Below are positions 20,439 to 34,079 of a DNA stretch of 64,000 nt, in pieces. The DNA lies in the NCBI GenBank assembly GCA_039519185.1, contig CM076849.1, positions 103,373,077 to 103,437,076 of the forward strand, in the 5' to 3' direction. Below the pieces are notes generated by a model. That model saw only the letters and a program-made list of their open reading frames with translations, ran no database searches and was not told where the DNA came from. The stretch comes from Astragalus membranaceus (Eukaryota; Streptophyta; Magnoliopsida; Fabales; Fabaceae). Position 1 is the stretch's first letter. Each line of letters opens with the position of its first letter. The translations under genes and the position numbers were made by a program.

Positions 20439-20633
20439 ATGTCTTCTTCTGACTCTTCTCCCTCTTTTCGCTCTCAGAAACCACCAAGAAGACCGTTGCC
20501 GACAAATCCAGTTGTCATTTATTCCAAAACCTGCTGCTCCTATTCTTCTGAGGTCAAATCCTTGTTCAAGAACCTCGCTGGCTTTTCAGTTTATTCCAAA
20601 GCTTTTCAGTTTTCTAATTGTACATGTAGGTAG
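20439..20633 (+). pseudogene. Glutaredoxin first-exon fragment (GrxS12/C5-like)
   Basis: An ATG frame of 64 residues carries NPVVIYSKTCCSYSSEVK at about residues 23-40, the N-terminal active-site segment of plastid-type plant glutaredoxins, which reduce glutathione-mixed disulphides. The active site is C33-S-Y-S, the monothiol form, but the usual Trp before the Cys is Cys (C32). After SLFKNL the similarity stops and the frame runs into unrelated residues. The substrate-binding later exons (TVPNVF, GGCTD) were not found nearby, so this is a captured or broken piece. Confidence 0.6.
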
Positions 20634-21181
20634 TCCGTTTCTAATAATTACTACGCTTTCTTATATGGATTTTATTTTTACGACACAGGGAACATATACA
20701 GCACGCAGATATTCTCACTGGCTGTCCTTTTGTCTAGCATGTTCATTTAGTTTTGCACAGCCTATTGAGACCTATATTTTCTTTAGCAAAATTGATTTTG
20801 TTATTACTTAAGGCATCACTTGATTTTGACAATTTTTGACAGGTTTGTGGGTGTGTTTCCGAGCATGAACAAATTTTAGGATGCAGGTCTGCTCCAAACT
20901 ACTTCACTTATCAACTAATAGGTGTTGATTAATTTTCCTGTCCAATAAATATAAATCACATTGCTAAGCATCTTAAACTTACTTTTGTCAATGAACGTGG
21001 AAAAGCTCCTTCCCTCCTCAGTGTTAATATGCAGGTTTGCTCCTTTTATAAGGCATATAAGGCATATAAGGTAAAGGCATATAATATGCAGGTTTGCTCC
21101 TTTTATAAGGCATATAAGGCATATAATATGCAAGCTAGCTCTTTTACCCCATCAACATGAATTCTTTAAGGCATATAAAAA
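20634..21181. other. Non-coding, with a short local duplication
   Basis: No gene seen. A unit with ATGCAGGTTTGCTCC and AAGGCATATAAGG is repeated at about 21030-21080 and 21087-21130. Confidence 0.5.
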
Positions 21182-22700
21182 ACTATATTTTGTTTGTCTC
21201 AAAGTCTATGTCTACTTCTCAAACTCTAAGTTGAAGGAATCTCTGAAATACAAATCTTTGATGAGAATTGAGTACATTTCGGCAATGACATTTTGATAAA
21301 CAACTTTTGTTATTGTTATGAAATATTTTGTTCTAATATAGCAGAAATTTAGATTCCCTCTCATTTACTTACTGGTTCTTTGGATACCCTTAATAGTGTG
21401 GCTGCTAATTTTTAATGGTGATATTGGAAATTCTCAGACTAGCAAAACACGTGCGGGTGAGTGCACGATACAAATTCCATTTTGCATCTTATGTTGTGAT
21501 ATATATTCAAATGTTGTGCTCTCTGCAGTATGTTAAATACAATAGTTGATTACATGAAACTTGTAGGCATGTGTTGACTAAATTTTATAATGAAATCTTG
21601 TGCTATCTTGGTCAGTACATGGTGGTGTTTTTGAAGTGCATGTTTAAGCACTTTAATTTGATTGGCAATATATCTCCTGGTTTCCTCTATATCATTGTGT
21701 TTTTACAACAACACACTCTTCATTTTTCCCTTAAAATTCCAATACACTTATCTGTTTATATCAGTGACCATCTACAATGATTTTCTTCTCTAATTCATAT
21801 CTGTTAATCAAGATTGCTTCATATATGTTGTTGTTGTCTTATCTGTTTTCTTGGGCCTTTGTATATTCTACACACATCTTGACCAAACACTATAATGAAA
21901 TGATGTGATATCTTAGTGGGTGTATTTTTTTTTGTATAATCTCTTAGTCACTGGATGATGATAATTATGAAGTCCATGTCTGATCAACTGAATCTAATTG
22001 ACCACATCTCGGACTTCACTGATTTTCTTTATTTAATTCATTTAATTTTATACCTACAAACTCATCTATTTAATTTTAAACTGATTTGCATTTCTCTGCA
22101 CTACCTCCTCAATCTGTTTATCTTGATTTCTGTTTGGTTTCATATATTTTGTAGGTTGTGGGATAGTGGAAAACAAAAATACTTGATGCTCTACCCATAT
22201 ATGATGCTGGACTAGGTTGTAGGTTCACTACGAAAGAATACATTACTATATGATGCTGGACTAATTGTACGTGTCAACACTTTTTGCTTGAATATATTGT
22301 TCTATCTTTTATGCTTATCTAGGTGTACAATTGTTTAATAACTTGGTTCATTATAACTTAATGTTTTCTAGATAGAAAAGTTTTTCATGGATTAGCAGTT
22401 GGTATGTTCTTTCATTGGAAGTGTTGCTCATTATTTTCTGAGGTGGTTTGGATGCATTGACTGCATGATGTTATTGTCTACAAAAAGTCAAGGATATTTT
22501 TGGCTCATTATTTACGTATATCATAAGTTTTAGCTTTCATCTTTTAATGCAGAATGGTAAGCACATTTTCCTTTTCCCTTTTAAACTCCGACCAATATTA
22601 GATGAAATGTTTTCATCTAATATTGCAGAACTTTAGATTCCCTTTATCTGTTACTTACTGGTTCATTGGATACCCTTAATGGTGCGGCTGATAATATTTG
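21182..22700. repeat. Duplicated block A/B, first copy
   Basis: Part A (21182-21563) recurs at 29870-30300 and partly at 33765-33915. Part B (21564-22559) recurs at 27857-28973 and, for its second half, at 33254-33630. Copies are near-identical over hundreds of bases, with small indels. The sequence looks intronic (T-rich, scattered AG and GT sites). No domain was recognised. Confidence 0.8.
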
Positions 22701-22724
22701 TTAATTTTTCTAACAATTTTTTCT

Positions 22725-25258
22725 TTAGGAAACAACCATCATACTGAAGTTCAATTTGTCTTTAAATTTGTTTTAGCATAGCATTGCTTTACCATAAGCT
22801 TGCTTGGATAAACTTTTCAACAAACAGTTATAGAAAAATGAATTTCAAATGATCCTACACTGATTATGAGTCATCTAACTACATCATAGAAGGAGATTTC
22901 TTCACTTAAAATAAAGAAGGAAACATCATGATTTTATAGTTTGATCCTATCTTAGCATGATTTGAGTGTTTAGTATCATACTTTGCTTTATTTGTCAATT
23001 CTCATGGTTACAGGATTTATATTTGGACCTAAATGAACATCACAGTAAAATAACACCCCGGGACCATCTGGAACTTGCTCCGAGGCCTGTTCAAGGAAGT
23101 GGAAGAGATATAACTTCTAAAACGGAGGTATTTTTTTATTTCCTGATTTAGTCATTCCATGAAGCATTTGTTGTAGTATACTTGATCATTTTTGTATAAG
23201 TTGTGCTATCATCTCCCACTAAATTTTCTTTTTAATGTAATTATTCAAGAGTGAAGCTCAAAGGAAGCTAGAACTGACCAGGTGCAGACAGACAGATCTA
23301 GCAGATAATCTAGCATCATTTAGAAAAAATTGTTAGTAAAAAGCACTAGAAAGGTATTTTTGTTTTCAAATAAAAATCCATGTTGTGTATTGATTTTCAC
23401 TTAGCAGCCCCTTTTACAGGTAATAGGAAATCATGACTAACAAATAAATTCTAGAAATTTCCTAACCTATGTAATATCATTATAGAATTCTAATTCAACT
23501 GTAGTTATCTTTCAATTGCTCAAGTTAGCTCAATAAAAGTTCTTAAATTCATTGCTGCAAAAGTAACTCGATTGTTTAGAAAATAATAGTTGTTGTCCCT
23601 TTTTCTTTTGCCTCAATATACCCACATTGAATTGAAAGTTGTTCCTTTAGCTTTTGGGTGACAGAGTTATTGAAGGAGCACTGCTTTTGGATGTTGATTG
23701 GGGGTGAAACACTGGTTCTTCACATATGTTATGCTCCAAAGATTGCTTTTGTTACACTTCCGAAGGGATCATTTCATCGTACTTGGTGATTACACATGTA
23801 TGTTTGTGGTTTAGATTTGAGTTTGTTCCCCAACGTTCTTGAATCAACTTCTTTTCTCAATTTTTTTGTTCTTAGATCCTTTTCAAATATTTTTCTAATT
23901 TTGAGATTACTTTTCCAAGCACTATACCTAGACTAGGTTTTTGATAAATAAGTTATGAAACTTTGTTTTTATAGTCTTTTCAACATATCTTTTGAGAGTT
24001 TGTTCACATCTTATTTTGAAAACTTTTGTTCTAGAAAACCATATTCTTAGATCTTTTTAAACATTTCTCAATATTAAAATATTTACATATTTAAATACTT
24101 GTCAAAGCTAGGGTTTTGAGAAATAATTTTTGAAACTTACATTTATATAGTTTTTTCAACTTGTCTTTGAAACTTCTTTCATATCTTATTTTGAAAACTT
24201 CGTTTCTCAAAACCCTAGTTCTAGCATTCTTTTTAGATGAAACATTTTGCGTATCTTATTTAGTGCATATCAATCTCCAATTACAAGGATAATGTCAACA
24301 CATTGTTCTTGTTCAATCTGTTTTCACAAGTTTTCCATCTTGTCTTCCAATTTTTTTCGCATTTTATTTTGAAAACTTCTTTTCTTAAAAACACTGTTCT
24401 TATTTTATTCTCAAATCTTTCTTAATTTTGAAAATTTTACTTTTGATAAAACTGTGCCCTAGCGTAGGTTTTTGAGAAATAATTTTTGAAACTTATATTT
24501 AAATACTCTTTAAAACTTGTTTTTGAAACTTTTTTCAAATCTAATATTGAAAATGTTGCTTTTTAAACACTTTTTCTAGATTAAGTTTTTGAGAAATAAT
24601 TTTTGAAAGTTGTTATTATATACTCTTTTCAACTTATTTTTGAAAGATTTTGACATCTTATTTTGAAAACTTCTTTTTTCGAAAACCATTTTCTTATATC
24701 CCTTTTAAATCTCTCTCAATTTTAATAATTTGACTTTTGCAAACACTTTGTCAAGGGCTCAAAGCTAGGTTTTTGAGAAATAATTTCTGAAACTTATTTT
24801 TAGAGTTTTTTTAACTTGTCTTTGAAACTTTTTTGACATCTTATTTTGAAAACTTATCTCTCAGAAACCTTCTTCTTAGATCATTTTTAAATGAAACTTT
24901 ATTCATAACTTCTTTTCTTAAAAGTTCTTAGATCCTTTTTACTTTTTTTGTTTGAAAAGTTTTATTTTGCAAACACTTTGTCTGGACTCAGGTTTTGAGA
25001 AATCTATAGACAATAAATCTTGAGGAGTCTCCAACTCAGCTCTCCCGCCATCAGATTCTCATTCTATCATTCCTTTTATTTTATTTTTTTCCTGATTTTG
25101 CTATCTAGAAAACTAATGTAATATCACTAATTATGAATATTGTAGATGATAATCATATTTGTCATTATTGAGCATTCTGTTCTTAATGAGAAAAATACAA
25201 ACTATTGCTTCTATGGTTCTCTTTCTCACCCACTGCATTCCATCGAGAAATTCAAGGC
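22725..25258. repeat. Duplicated block C, first copy
   Basis: It recurs at 34080-36083 with an internal deletion and partly at 32339-33253. From about 23930 to 25000 it contains a degenerate tandem array of units with TTATTTTGAAAACTT and TTTTTGAGAAATAATTT about every 130-180 bp. The copy at 34080 ends where the GTACGA repeat begins (36083). Confidence 0.8.
23014..23127 (+). pseudogene. Exon-like 38-codon segment of an unidentified plant gene, copy 1
   Basis: A CAG acceptor and GAG/GTA donor bound exactly 114 bp with no stop. It encodes DLYLDLNEHHSK, then DHLELAPRPVQGSG and KTE. A second exon-like piece at 23250-23336 follows a CAAG acceptor and encodes SEAQRKLEL and DLADNLASFRK before a stop. 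I do not recognise the parent protein. A second, slightly changed copy is at 34374-34487. Confidence 0.45.
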
Positions 25259-27856
25259 TATCAACATTAGCAGGTATTTCTATTTTCCCCTATATATTAT
25301 TTAGTTACATTTAACCTCTTACGTGCTTTGCTCACGATTACATAACCCCACACCAAGTAACAAAATGGGATATTGAATTGCCTTTTATCTACTTTTTTTT
25401 TGCCTCTCTACCTCCTCTCCCCTGCAACTGAACCCCCTTTATCTATTTTCTACACATATATTAAATATTATTTTGTGCTTTTTTTATTCATTTTTCCATT
25501 CTTTATAACTAGCACCAAGCTGATACTACTTTTTACCTTCATGGCAATATAAAGAAGTAATCGGCAAATGATCTTTGAACATTGTGTATCCATTACAGCT
25601 TGATGCTCTAATGATTATGTCATCATGTTTTTTTTCAACAAATCATAACTGATATTTGTAGATTTATGCAGATTTGTATTATGTGGTTGTCACATAAGGT
25701 GGAAAGCATGCTGAATTGATGGTTATTTCTTTATGGTGCGTCACTGCATGTGACTTAAGTCCCACTGGTACTTTTCCTTTTCCTTTTTATTCAAACATTC
25801 TTTATATTGAATAAAATAGTGACATTAGAAATTTGTTTGTTAATTTTTACCATCAACTTTACTCTTCCTCTGGAATCTCTAGGAATAAATTGGATAGACA
25901 TATAGAACATTGTGCAATGTTTGTTTAAAATATTGGGTTGTGGTGTTGCTGCAAAATATTTTTCCTTATAATGACCTCCATGATCCCGACATGACTTTTC
26001 ATTACTTTTGTAATTGTATCTAAAGCTTAATATTTTTGTTTTAACGAACATGCCCCCTGACCATTTACTGCTGTCATAGAATTCCAGCACGATAGATGCT
26101 TCAAATTGTGATGGCTTTTCTTCAATGTGATTCCAACACGATAACAGAAGTAGGATAACTGTTGATGAAACATGCTTTATCTTATCAATCCATTGCGCAC
26201 ACATATTTTGCGTCCATAAGACTAATTTGTATAATTTATATTTATTGGGTGTGTTACTCAGGAGGAGCTAGGACAGATTTCTCTCCAACCAGCACCACTT
26301 GCATGACACTAATCTTTTTCAAAGGTGATTTGTGTTTCTTCTACATTCAATTTTTCAACAGATCATTTTCAATTTTCTTTCTACTTTTAGTTTTTAGGCA
26401 CTCAATTGTTATTTTATTTCAATTTGTGAAGTTGAAGGATAGTTCATCTGATTATGTGTCAATTTGTACTATTGGTTCATCCAATTTTGTTCTCCCTTGG
26501 TAGTATATTAGTACTTAAGTCTCTACTTATATTTGATATTCCAGTAGAATGATTAACTGGATATAAGTGAGAAGATAAATTTTGGTTTAGTTGGATCACC
26601 TATAGTTAGTTCACCTATAATGCTTCCCCACTGTTTGCTACTTTCACTGGCAGCATGGTTACGAATTTACAATTGATCGGTTTTAGAAGGTGCAAGGTGC
26701 ATCAGAGTACATATTTTGTTAACAAGTTTGAAAGGGCTACATCTTAAGCTTTGTTGACATAATTTTGATAGCATGTTTTACTGATGTTAAGTGATTTGGT
26801 GTTTTGCTTCTCTTAGATTTCTGCTGCGGGTAGTTCTATATATGTTAATGTTACAAGGAGCAACTCAGTGGGAAGGGTGGGATTGAAACTTGAAAGCATT
26901 TTCTGTTGTTATCAAATCAGGTAAAGGCATATTGTGAATGACAGAATAAGTTAGATTAGTATGAAAGGAAAGAACACATTAATAGCAGTAATTAGAGTTG
27001 AACAAAAAAATGTTGATTCCTTTAAAATGAACTTACATTTGTAATGCTTTAATACACATAGATCATATAACATATCTAATCGATTAAGATTTCAGTTTCA
27101 AACTACTGCCATTGATTTTTAGACCATTCAAACTACTGCCATTGATTTGATATGCTTAATTGAATATTTGTTTGTCTTCTTCAAAGTTCACATCATCTAT
27201 ACACATGGTGGTCCATGTGCAATGTATCCACCTGCCTACAATGATTCATACCTGTAAGTCTGTTCTACTTCATATATGTGATAGTGAAAGAGCAGATCAC
27301 ATGAATAGCAATGAGTAGATTTGAACAAGAACAATGTGTCGACATTATCCTTTTAATTGGAGATTGATATGCACTAAATAATGAGCTTTACTTATTTGTA
27401 ATGATGCTCTTTGTAATAATCATTTATAATGGAATTAACTGAAATTCATTTGTTGTCATTTATATTATGTACAATTATTTGTTATCAAGTATAAAAATAA
27501 TGTTTAAGTAATTAGTGGATAGTTAAATAAATAAAAGGGAAGGTCTCACCATAATCCTTTAAACTGCAGTTACATGTGTAGTGCTTTAATAAAGAAAGAT
27601 CATGTAACATGATTAATGTATTCTGATTTTATTTTCACAAGTTTTCCATTTTTGATTTACACCATTCAAATTACTGCCATTGGTTTGACATCTTTAAATG
27701 TGATGTATTGAGTGTCCTTCGAAGTTAAGATCATCTATTCACATGATGGTCCATGTACATTGCTCATACTTTCCTGCGATGATTCAGTCATTTTAATCAA
27801 AGCTGCTTCTTATGTCAATTTGGTATTTTCTGCTTTTCTTGGGAATTTGCATCTTC
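25259..27856. other. Non-coding AT-rich stretch
   Basis: No gene, RNA or clear element was recognised on either strand. The open frames at 25791-26204 on minus and 26162-26503 on plus have no domain features. Short local duplicates occur (for example ACTACTGCCATTGATTT at about 27101 and 27130). Confidence 0.5.
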
Positions 27857-28973
27857 TAGGCATGTGTTGACTAAATTTTATTATGAAATCTTGTGCTATC
27901 TTGGTCGGTACATGGTGGTGTTTTTGAAGTGCATGTTTAAGCACTTTAATTTGATTGGCTATATCTCTTGGTTTCCTCTATATCATTCTTTGGTTGCTTT
28001 GAATCTTTAGCTTAAACTCTTCTAATTAAGCTGCTTAGCATTTCCTTCTCCCCACTACCTCCTCATGCTTTGTTTCCTTGCTTATCTTAGATTCATCTGC
28101 ATTGTGTTTTTACAACAACCCACTCTTCATTTTTCCCTTAAAACTCCAATACACTTATCTGTTTATATCAGTAACCATCTACAATGATTTTCTTCTCTAA
28201 TTCGTATCTGTTAATCAAGACTGCTTCATATATGTTGTTGTTGTTGTCTTATCTGTTTTCTTGGGCCTTTGTATATTCTACACACATCTTGACCAAACAC
28301 TATAATGAAATGATGTGATCTCTTAGTCGGTGTATTTTTTTTTTGTATAATCTCTTAGTCAGTGGATGACGATAATTATGAAGTCCATGTCTGATCAACT
28401 GAATCTAATTGACCACATCTCCGACTTCACTGATTTTCTTTGTTTAATTCATTTAATTTTATACCTAAAAACTCATCTATTTAAAGTGATTTGCATTTCT
28501 CTGCACTAGCTCCGCAATGTGTTTATCTTGATTGCTGTTTGGTTTCATTAATTTTGTAGGTTGTGGGATAGTGGAAAACAAAAATACTTGATGCTCTACC
28601 CATATATGATGCTGGACTAATTTCTCATGACAGAGGGTTCACTACGAAAGAATACATTACTATATGATGCTGGACTAATTGTACGTGTCAACACTTTTTG
28701 CTTGAATATATTGTTCTATCTTTTATGCTTATCTAGGTGTACAATTGTTTAATAACTTTGTTCATTATAACTTGATGTTTTCTAGATAGAAAAGTTTTTC
28801 GTGGATTAGCACTAGGTATGTTCTTTCATTGGAAGTGTTGCTCATTATTTTCTGAGGTGGTTTGGATGCATTGTCTGCATGATGTTACTGTCTACAAAAA
28901 GTCAAGGATATTTTTGGCACATTATTTACGTAGATCACCAGTTCTAGCTTTCATCTTTTAATGCAGAATGGTA
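27857..28973. repeat. Duplicated block B, second copy
   Basis: It matches 21564-22559 from TAGGCATGTGTTGAC to GCAGAATGGTA. About 120 bp at roughly 27985-28105 are absent from the first copy. The remaining differences are scattered single bases and short indels. Confidence 0.8.
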
Positions 28974-29869
28974 GGTTTCATCTATTTACTGCGATCTCCA
29001 TTGTGCATTTTGTTCCCCTTTCTTCGCAGCAAGTTTCCCCTCCTTCCCTCAAAGTGTTGGACTTCTACATTGTAAGTTAACACCCTCTTCCCTCTCCAAT
29101 CTTTGTTAAACTGAACTTTCTATTTTGATCCTTTAAAAATGGAAATCAAACGCCTATTGTCACTGTTTATAATCTGATAGTTTTTTTAGGGGAGTTTCAT
29201 GAAATGGTATGGTTGCATTTGCTGTTCACTTTCGCTTCCAATTAATAGTCGCGACATTGACTTTCACTCTACTCTTTAAGCACTTTTTTGTGCTTAAAAA
29301 TGGTTTGCAATTATTGTGCTCTAGGGTTGTTCATTTCTAGGAAACATGGTTATTCAAATCTGGCTGGTGATGGAACTCGTTTGTTTCACATGTTTTCCAT
29401 GCAAGCAGTTATTGCAATACATTTGTTTTCTATCCTTGGTTGTCCTTTGTGTTGTGCATTTTTTCCTACTAGCAAACAATTTACTTGATTTGCTCATGGG
29501 ACCACTCAATTTCTTCAATAAGACTTATTGTTGTGTATATAACTATTATTGGAAGACGTAAACTTTTGAATACATGTCTGATTTTTATGTTCGGGACCAC
29601 ATCGTTAGTTGTATAACACTGTCATCCCTCTGTGATAACTTTTCGTACTCTTAGATCATAGAATCATGCATGAATTAGCTATTCCCTATTCAATCTTTTT
29701 AGAATGAATACTTATTAGCTATTCTACTCAAACATTATTGAAATTAAGAGATGAAAGGAAATAAAAAATATAAAGATTATAGTTAAAGTCATGTGCTATC
29801 AACAATTGATTATTGATTATAGTACAACTATATAATGACTACTTCTCAAATCTATATAATGACTATATA
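28974..29869. other. Non-coding stretch between duplicated blocks
   Basis: No gene recognised. The open frames at 29288-29561 have no domain features. Confidence 0.5.
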
Positions 29870-30300
29870 CAAATCTATATTTTGTTTGTCTCAAAGTGTA
29901 TGTCTAGTTCTCAAACTCTAAGTTGAAGGAATCTCTGAAATACAAATCTTTGATGAGAATTGAGTACATTTCGGAAGGAATTTCTGAAATACAAATCTTT
30001 GATGAGAATTGAGTACATTTCGGCAGACATTTTGATAAACAACTTTTGTTATTGTTATGAAATATTTTGTTCTAGTATAACCAAAATTTAGATTCCCTCT
30101 CTCATTTTGATAACTGGTTCATTGGCTACCCTTAATAGTGTGGCTGCTAATTTTTAATGGTGATATTGGAAATTCTCAGACTAGCAAAACACGTGTGGGT
30201 GCGTGCACGATACAAATTCCATTTTGCATCTTATGTTGTGATATATATTCAAATGTTGTGCTCTCTGCAGTATATTAAATACAATAGTTGATTACATGGA
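29870..30300. repeat. Duplicated block A, second copy
   Basis: It matches 21182-21563. A 58-bp part (GGAATCTCTGAAATAC and following) is itself duplicated at about 29930-30020. Confidence 0.8.
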
Positions 30301-32010
30301 ACTTCATTTTGTTTAACTCCAATCAGGTAGTTTGCAGATTTGGTAAGACAATGTTTAGGTGATTGACATGAATTCAAGGAAGTGGAAGAGATATAGCTTC
30401 TACAAATGAGGTATATTTTCATTTCTTGATTTAGTCCTTCCATGAAGCACTTGTTGTAGTATACTTGATTATTTTTACGTGAGTTGTGCTATCTTTTCCC
30501 ACTAAATTCTCTTTTTAATGTATTAATTCAAGAGTGAAGCTCGAAGGAAGTTAGAACAGGCCAGGTACACATACAAATCTAGCAGATAATCTAATATCAT
30601 TCAGAAAAAGGTGCCAGTAAAAAGCATTAGAAAGACATTTTTGTTTTAAAATAGAAATGCATGTTGTGTATTGTTTTTCACTTAGCAGCCCTTTTTACCC
30701 GTAATAGGAAAACATGACTGTCAAATGAACAATCTAGCACTATACCTTGACTGGGTTTTTGAAAAATAAGTTTTGAAACTTTATTTTTATGTAGTCTTTT
30801 CAACATGTCTTTGAGAGTTTTCTCACTTCTTATTTTGAAAACTTTTGTTCTCAAAAACCATCTTCTTAGATCTTTTTAAATCTTTCTCCATATTTAAAAT
30901 TTTAAAATTGTAAACACTTGTCACTGCTAGGTTTTTGAGAAATAATTTTTGAAACTTACCTTTTAATAGTCTTTTCAACTTGGCATTGAAACTTCTTTCA
31001 TTTCCTAGCAACTGTTTAGTCTCATTCTTTGTTTTATTTGTCAATTCTCAGGGTGGCAGGATTTCTATTTAAATAACACCCCAGGACTATCTGGAACTTG
31101 CTTTGAGGCCTGTCCGAGGAGGGAAATGATTCCCTTCCCTCCTGTGGGATTTCCTGCAGTTTTCTCGAGTGGGATGATCTGCGCCCTCAAGTTCTTTCTC
31201 TCTCCTATTTATAATACTTAAACTCCCAACACCCCATTTTTTATTCAAGGGCCATGGTTCTACTGAACCCAAAAGTCACTACAGACAATCTGCTCTCGTC
31301 CAAGGAAGTGCAAGAGATATATATAGCTGCTAAAAATGAGGTATATTTTCATTTCCTGATTTAGTCCTTTCATGAAGCAGTTATTGAAGTATACTTAATT
31401 TTTGCGCGATCTTCTCCCACTAAATTCTCTTTCAATGTAATTATTCAAGAGTCAAGCTCAAAGGACGTTAGAACAGGCCAGGTGCAGACACACAGATCTA
31501 GCAGATAATGTAGTATCATTTAGAAAAAGGTGCGAGTAAAGAGTGATAGAAAGATATTTTTGTTTTCAAATGGAAATGTATGTTGTGTATTGTTTTTCAC
31601 TTAGCAACCCCTTTTATAGGTATTTGGAAAATATGACTGACAAATGATCAATATTCTAGAACTTTCCTAACCTATATAATATCCTTATAGAACTCTAATC
31701 CAACTGTAGTTATCTTAAAATTGCTCAAATTAGCTCAATGGAAAGTTCCTAAATTCATTGCTGCAAAAGTAACTTGCCTAACCTATATATTATCCTTATA
31801 GAACTCTAATTCAACTGTAGTTATCTTAAAATTGCTCAAGTTACCTCAATAAAAGTTCTTAAATTCATTGCTGCAAAAGTAACTCGATTGTTTAGAAAAT
31901 AATAGTTGTTGTCCCTTTTTTATTCATAGACTTTCATTTTATATTTGCTGAGATTTGTAGTTGTTTTCTACTTGAACAACATTTTCAAATTTCTTATATA
32001 ATTTAATCAT
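30301..32010. repeat. Broken partial copies of block C
   Basis: Pieces at 30355-30720, 30740-31010, 31020-31110, 31300-31670 and 31760-31920 resemble parts of block C, more diverged than the other copies. About 180 bp at 31115-31295 interrupt the exon-like segment between GAGGCCTGTCC and AAGGAAGTG. No gene was recognised. Confidence 0.6.
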
Positions 32011-32337
32011 GTTCCTTCGGCTCCAGTTGCCAATATATTTTGCTAGCATGTTCCTTGGTGATTCTAATGGAGAAGGCTTAAGCCTTGTCCTATACTTTAA
32101 ATTGTCCAAGAATTTTGAAAAAGAGATCTCGCCATGTTTCCAAGAAAAGATCAAGGTACCTCCTCTCCATGAGTAGTATTCGTAGCTTCTACTAGAGTAT
32201 TCTTTTCAGCTAACTAATGATATTGGTTTTATTAAAGGTTAATGGACGACGGTGAGATGGAAAAGGTGAAAGAGTATACAAAGGAAAGCTTGGTTCCATT
32301 TTGGGAAAGGCCGGAAATTTTGTCTGGAGGAGTTAAT
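32011..32337 (+). pseudogene. DUF1336 (EDR2_C-domain, CW14-like) two-exon fragment
   Basis: The first exon-like piece ends at 32155 (AAG/GTACC donor) and encodes MFLGDSNGEGLSLVLYFKL, then NFEKEISPCFQEKIK. The second, from about 32239 after an AAAG acceptor, encodes MEKVKEYTKESLVPF and GGVNPKE. Both match the order in the plant DUF1336 family, proteins of unknown or membrane-linked function. Conserved later parts are missing: at about 32338 the sequence switches into a copy of block C through the shared word CCAAAGGAAG. It is therefore a truncated fragment and cannot encode the protein. Confidence 0.65.
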
Positions 32338-32338
32338 C

Positions 32339-33253
32339 CAAAGGAAGCTAGAACTGACCAGGTGCAGACAGACAGATCTAGCATCATTTAGAAAAAATTG
32401 TTAGTAAAAAGCACTAGAAAGGTATTTTTGTTTTCAAATAAAAATGCATGTTGTGTATTGATTTTCACTTAGCAGCCCCTTTTACAGGTAATAGGAAATC
32501 ATGACTAACAAATAAATTCTAGAAATTTCCTAACCTATGTAATATCATTATAGAATTCTAATTCAACTGTAGTTATCTTTCAATTGCTCAAGTTAGCTCA
32601 ATAAAAGTTCTTAAATTCATTGCTGCAAAAGTAACTTGATTGTTTAGAAAATAATAGTTGTTGTCCCTTTTTATTTTGCATCAATATGCCCACATTGAAT
32701 TGAAAGATGTTCCTTTAGCTTTTGGGTGACAGAGTTACTGAAGGAGCACCGCTTTTGGATGTTGATTGGGGGTGAAACACTGGTTCTTCACATATGTTAT
32801 GCTCCAAAGATTGCTTTTGTTACACTTCCGAAGGGATCATTTCATCGTACTTGGTGATTACACATGTATGTTTGTGGTTTAGATTTGAGTTTGTTCCCCA
32901 ACGTTCTTGAATCAACTTCTTTTCTCAATTTTTTTGTTCTTAGATCCTTTTCAAATATTTTTCTAGTATTGAGATTACTTTTCCAAGCACTATACCTAGA
33001 CTAGGTTTTTGATAAATAAGTTATGAAACTTTGTTTTTATAGTCTTTTCAACATATCTTTTGAGAGTTTGTTTACATCTTATTTTGAAAACTTTTGTTCT
33101 AGAAAACCATATTCTTAGATCTTTTAAAACATTTCTCAGTATTAAAATATTTACATATTTAAATACTTGTCAAAGCTAGGGTTTTGAGAAATAATTTTTG
33201 AAACTTACATTTATATAGTTTTTTCAACTTGTCTTTGAAACTTCTTTCATATC
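32339..33253. repeat. Block C, partial copy fused to the DUF1336 fragment
   Basis: It matches 23260-24184 closely, with a 12-bp deletion near 32383. At 33253 it jumps at ATCTT into block B (matching 22179), a junction not seen in the first copy. Confidence 0.8.
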
Positions 33254-34079
33254 TTGATGCTCTACCCATATATGATGCTGGACTAGGTTGTAGGTTCACT
33301 ACGAAAGAATACATTACTATATGATGCTGGACTAATTCTACGTGTCAACACTTTTTGCTTGAATATATTGTTCTATCTTTTATGCTTATCTAGGTGTACA
33401 ATTGTTTAATAACTTGGTTCATTATGACTTAATGTTTTCTAGATAGAAAAGTTTTTCATGGATTAGCAGTTGGTATGTTCTTTCATTGGAAGTGTTGCTC
33501 ATTATTTTCTGAGGTGGTTTGGATGCATTGACGGCATGATGTTATTGTCTACAAAAAGTCAAGGATATTTTTGGCTCATTATTTACATATATCATAAGTT
33601 TTAGCTTTCATCTTTTAATGCAGAATGGTAAGCACATTTTCCTTTTCCCTTTTAAACTCCGACCAATATTAGATGAAATGTTTTCATCTAACATTGCAGA
33701 ACTTTAGATTCCCTTTATCTGTTACTTACTGGTTCATTGGATACCCTTAATGGTGCGGCTGATAATTTTATTTGGTGATATTGGAAATTCTCAAACTAGT
33801 AAAATATGTGTGCCTGCGTGCATGATACAAATTCCATTATGCCTTTTATGATGTGATATATATTCAAATGTTGTTCTCTCTGCAGTATGTTAAATACAAT
33901 GGTTGATTACTAGAAACTTCATTTTGTTTAATTCCAATTAGGTAATTTGCAGATTTGGTAAGATAATGTTTTGGTGATTGACATGAATCTTGGTCCTCAA
34001 AAGGGGTGTGCACGATTCTATGTTTTTAATGGTTCTGATCAGCTTTCAGGTGGCATAATCTTTGTTAATTTTTCTAACA
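33254..34079. repeat. Block B/A partial third copy
   Basis: 33254-33765 matches 22179-22695. 33765-33915 resembles part of block A. 33916-34079 is less clear and leads into block C. No gene seen. Confidence 0.7.

Noticed and set aside
25791..26503. Possible genes in the AT-rich block
   Set aside because: No recognisable domain, no coding-like composition, and overlapping frames on opposite strands.
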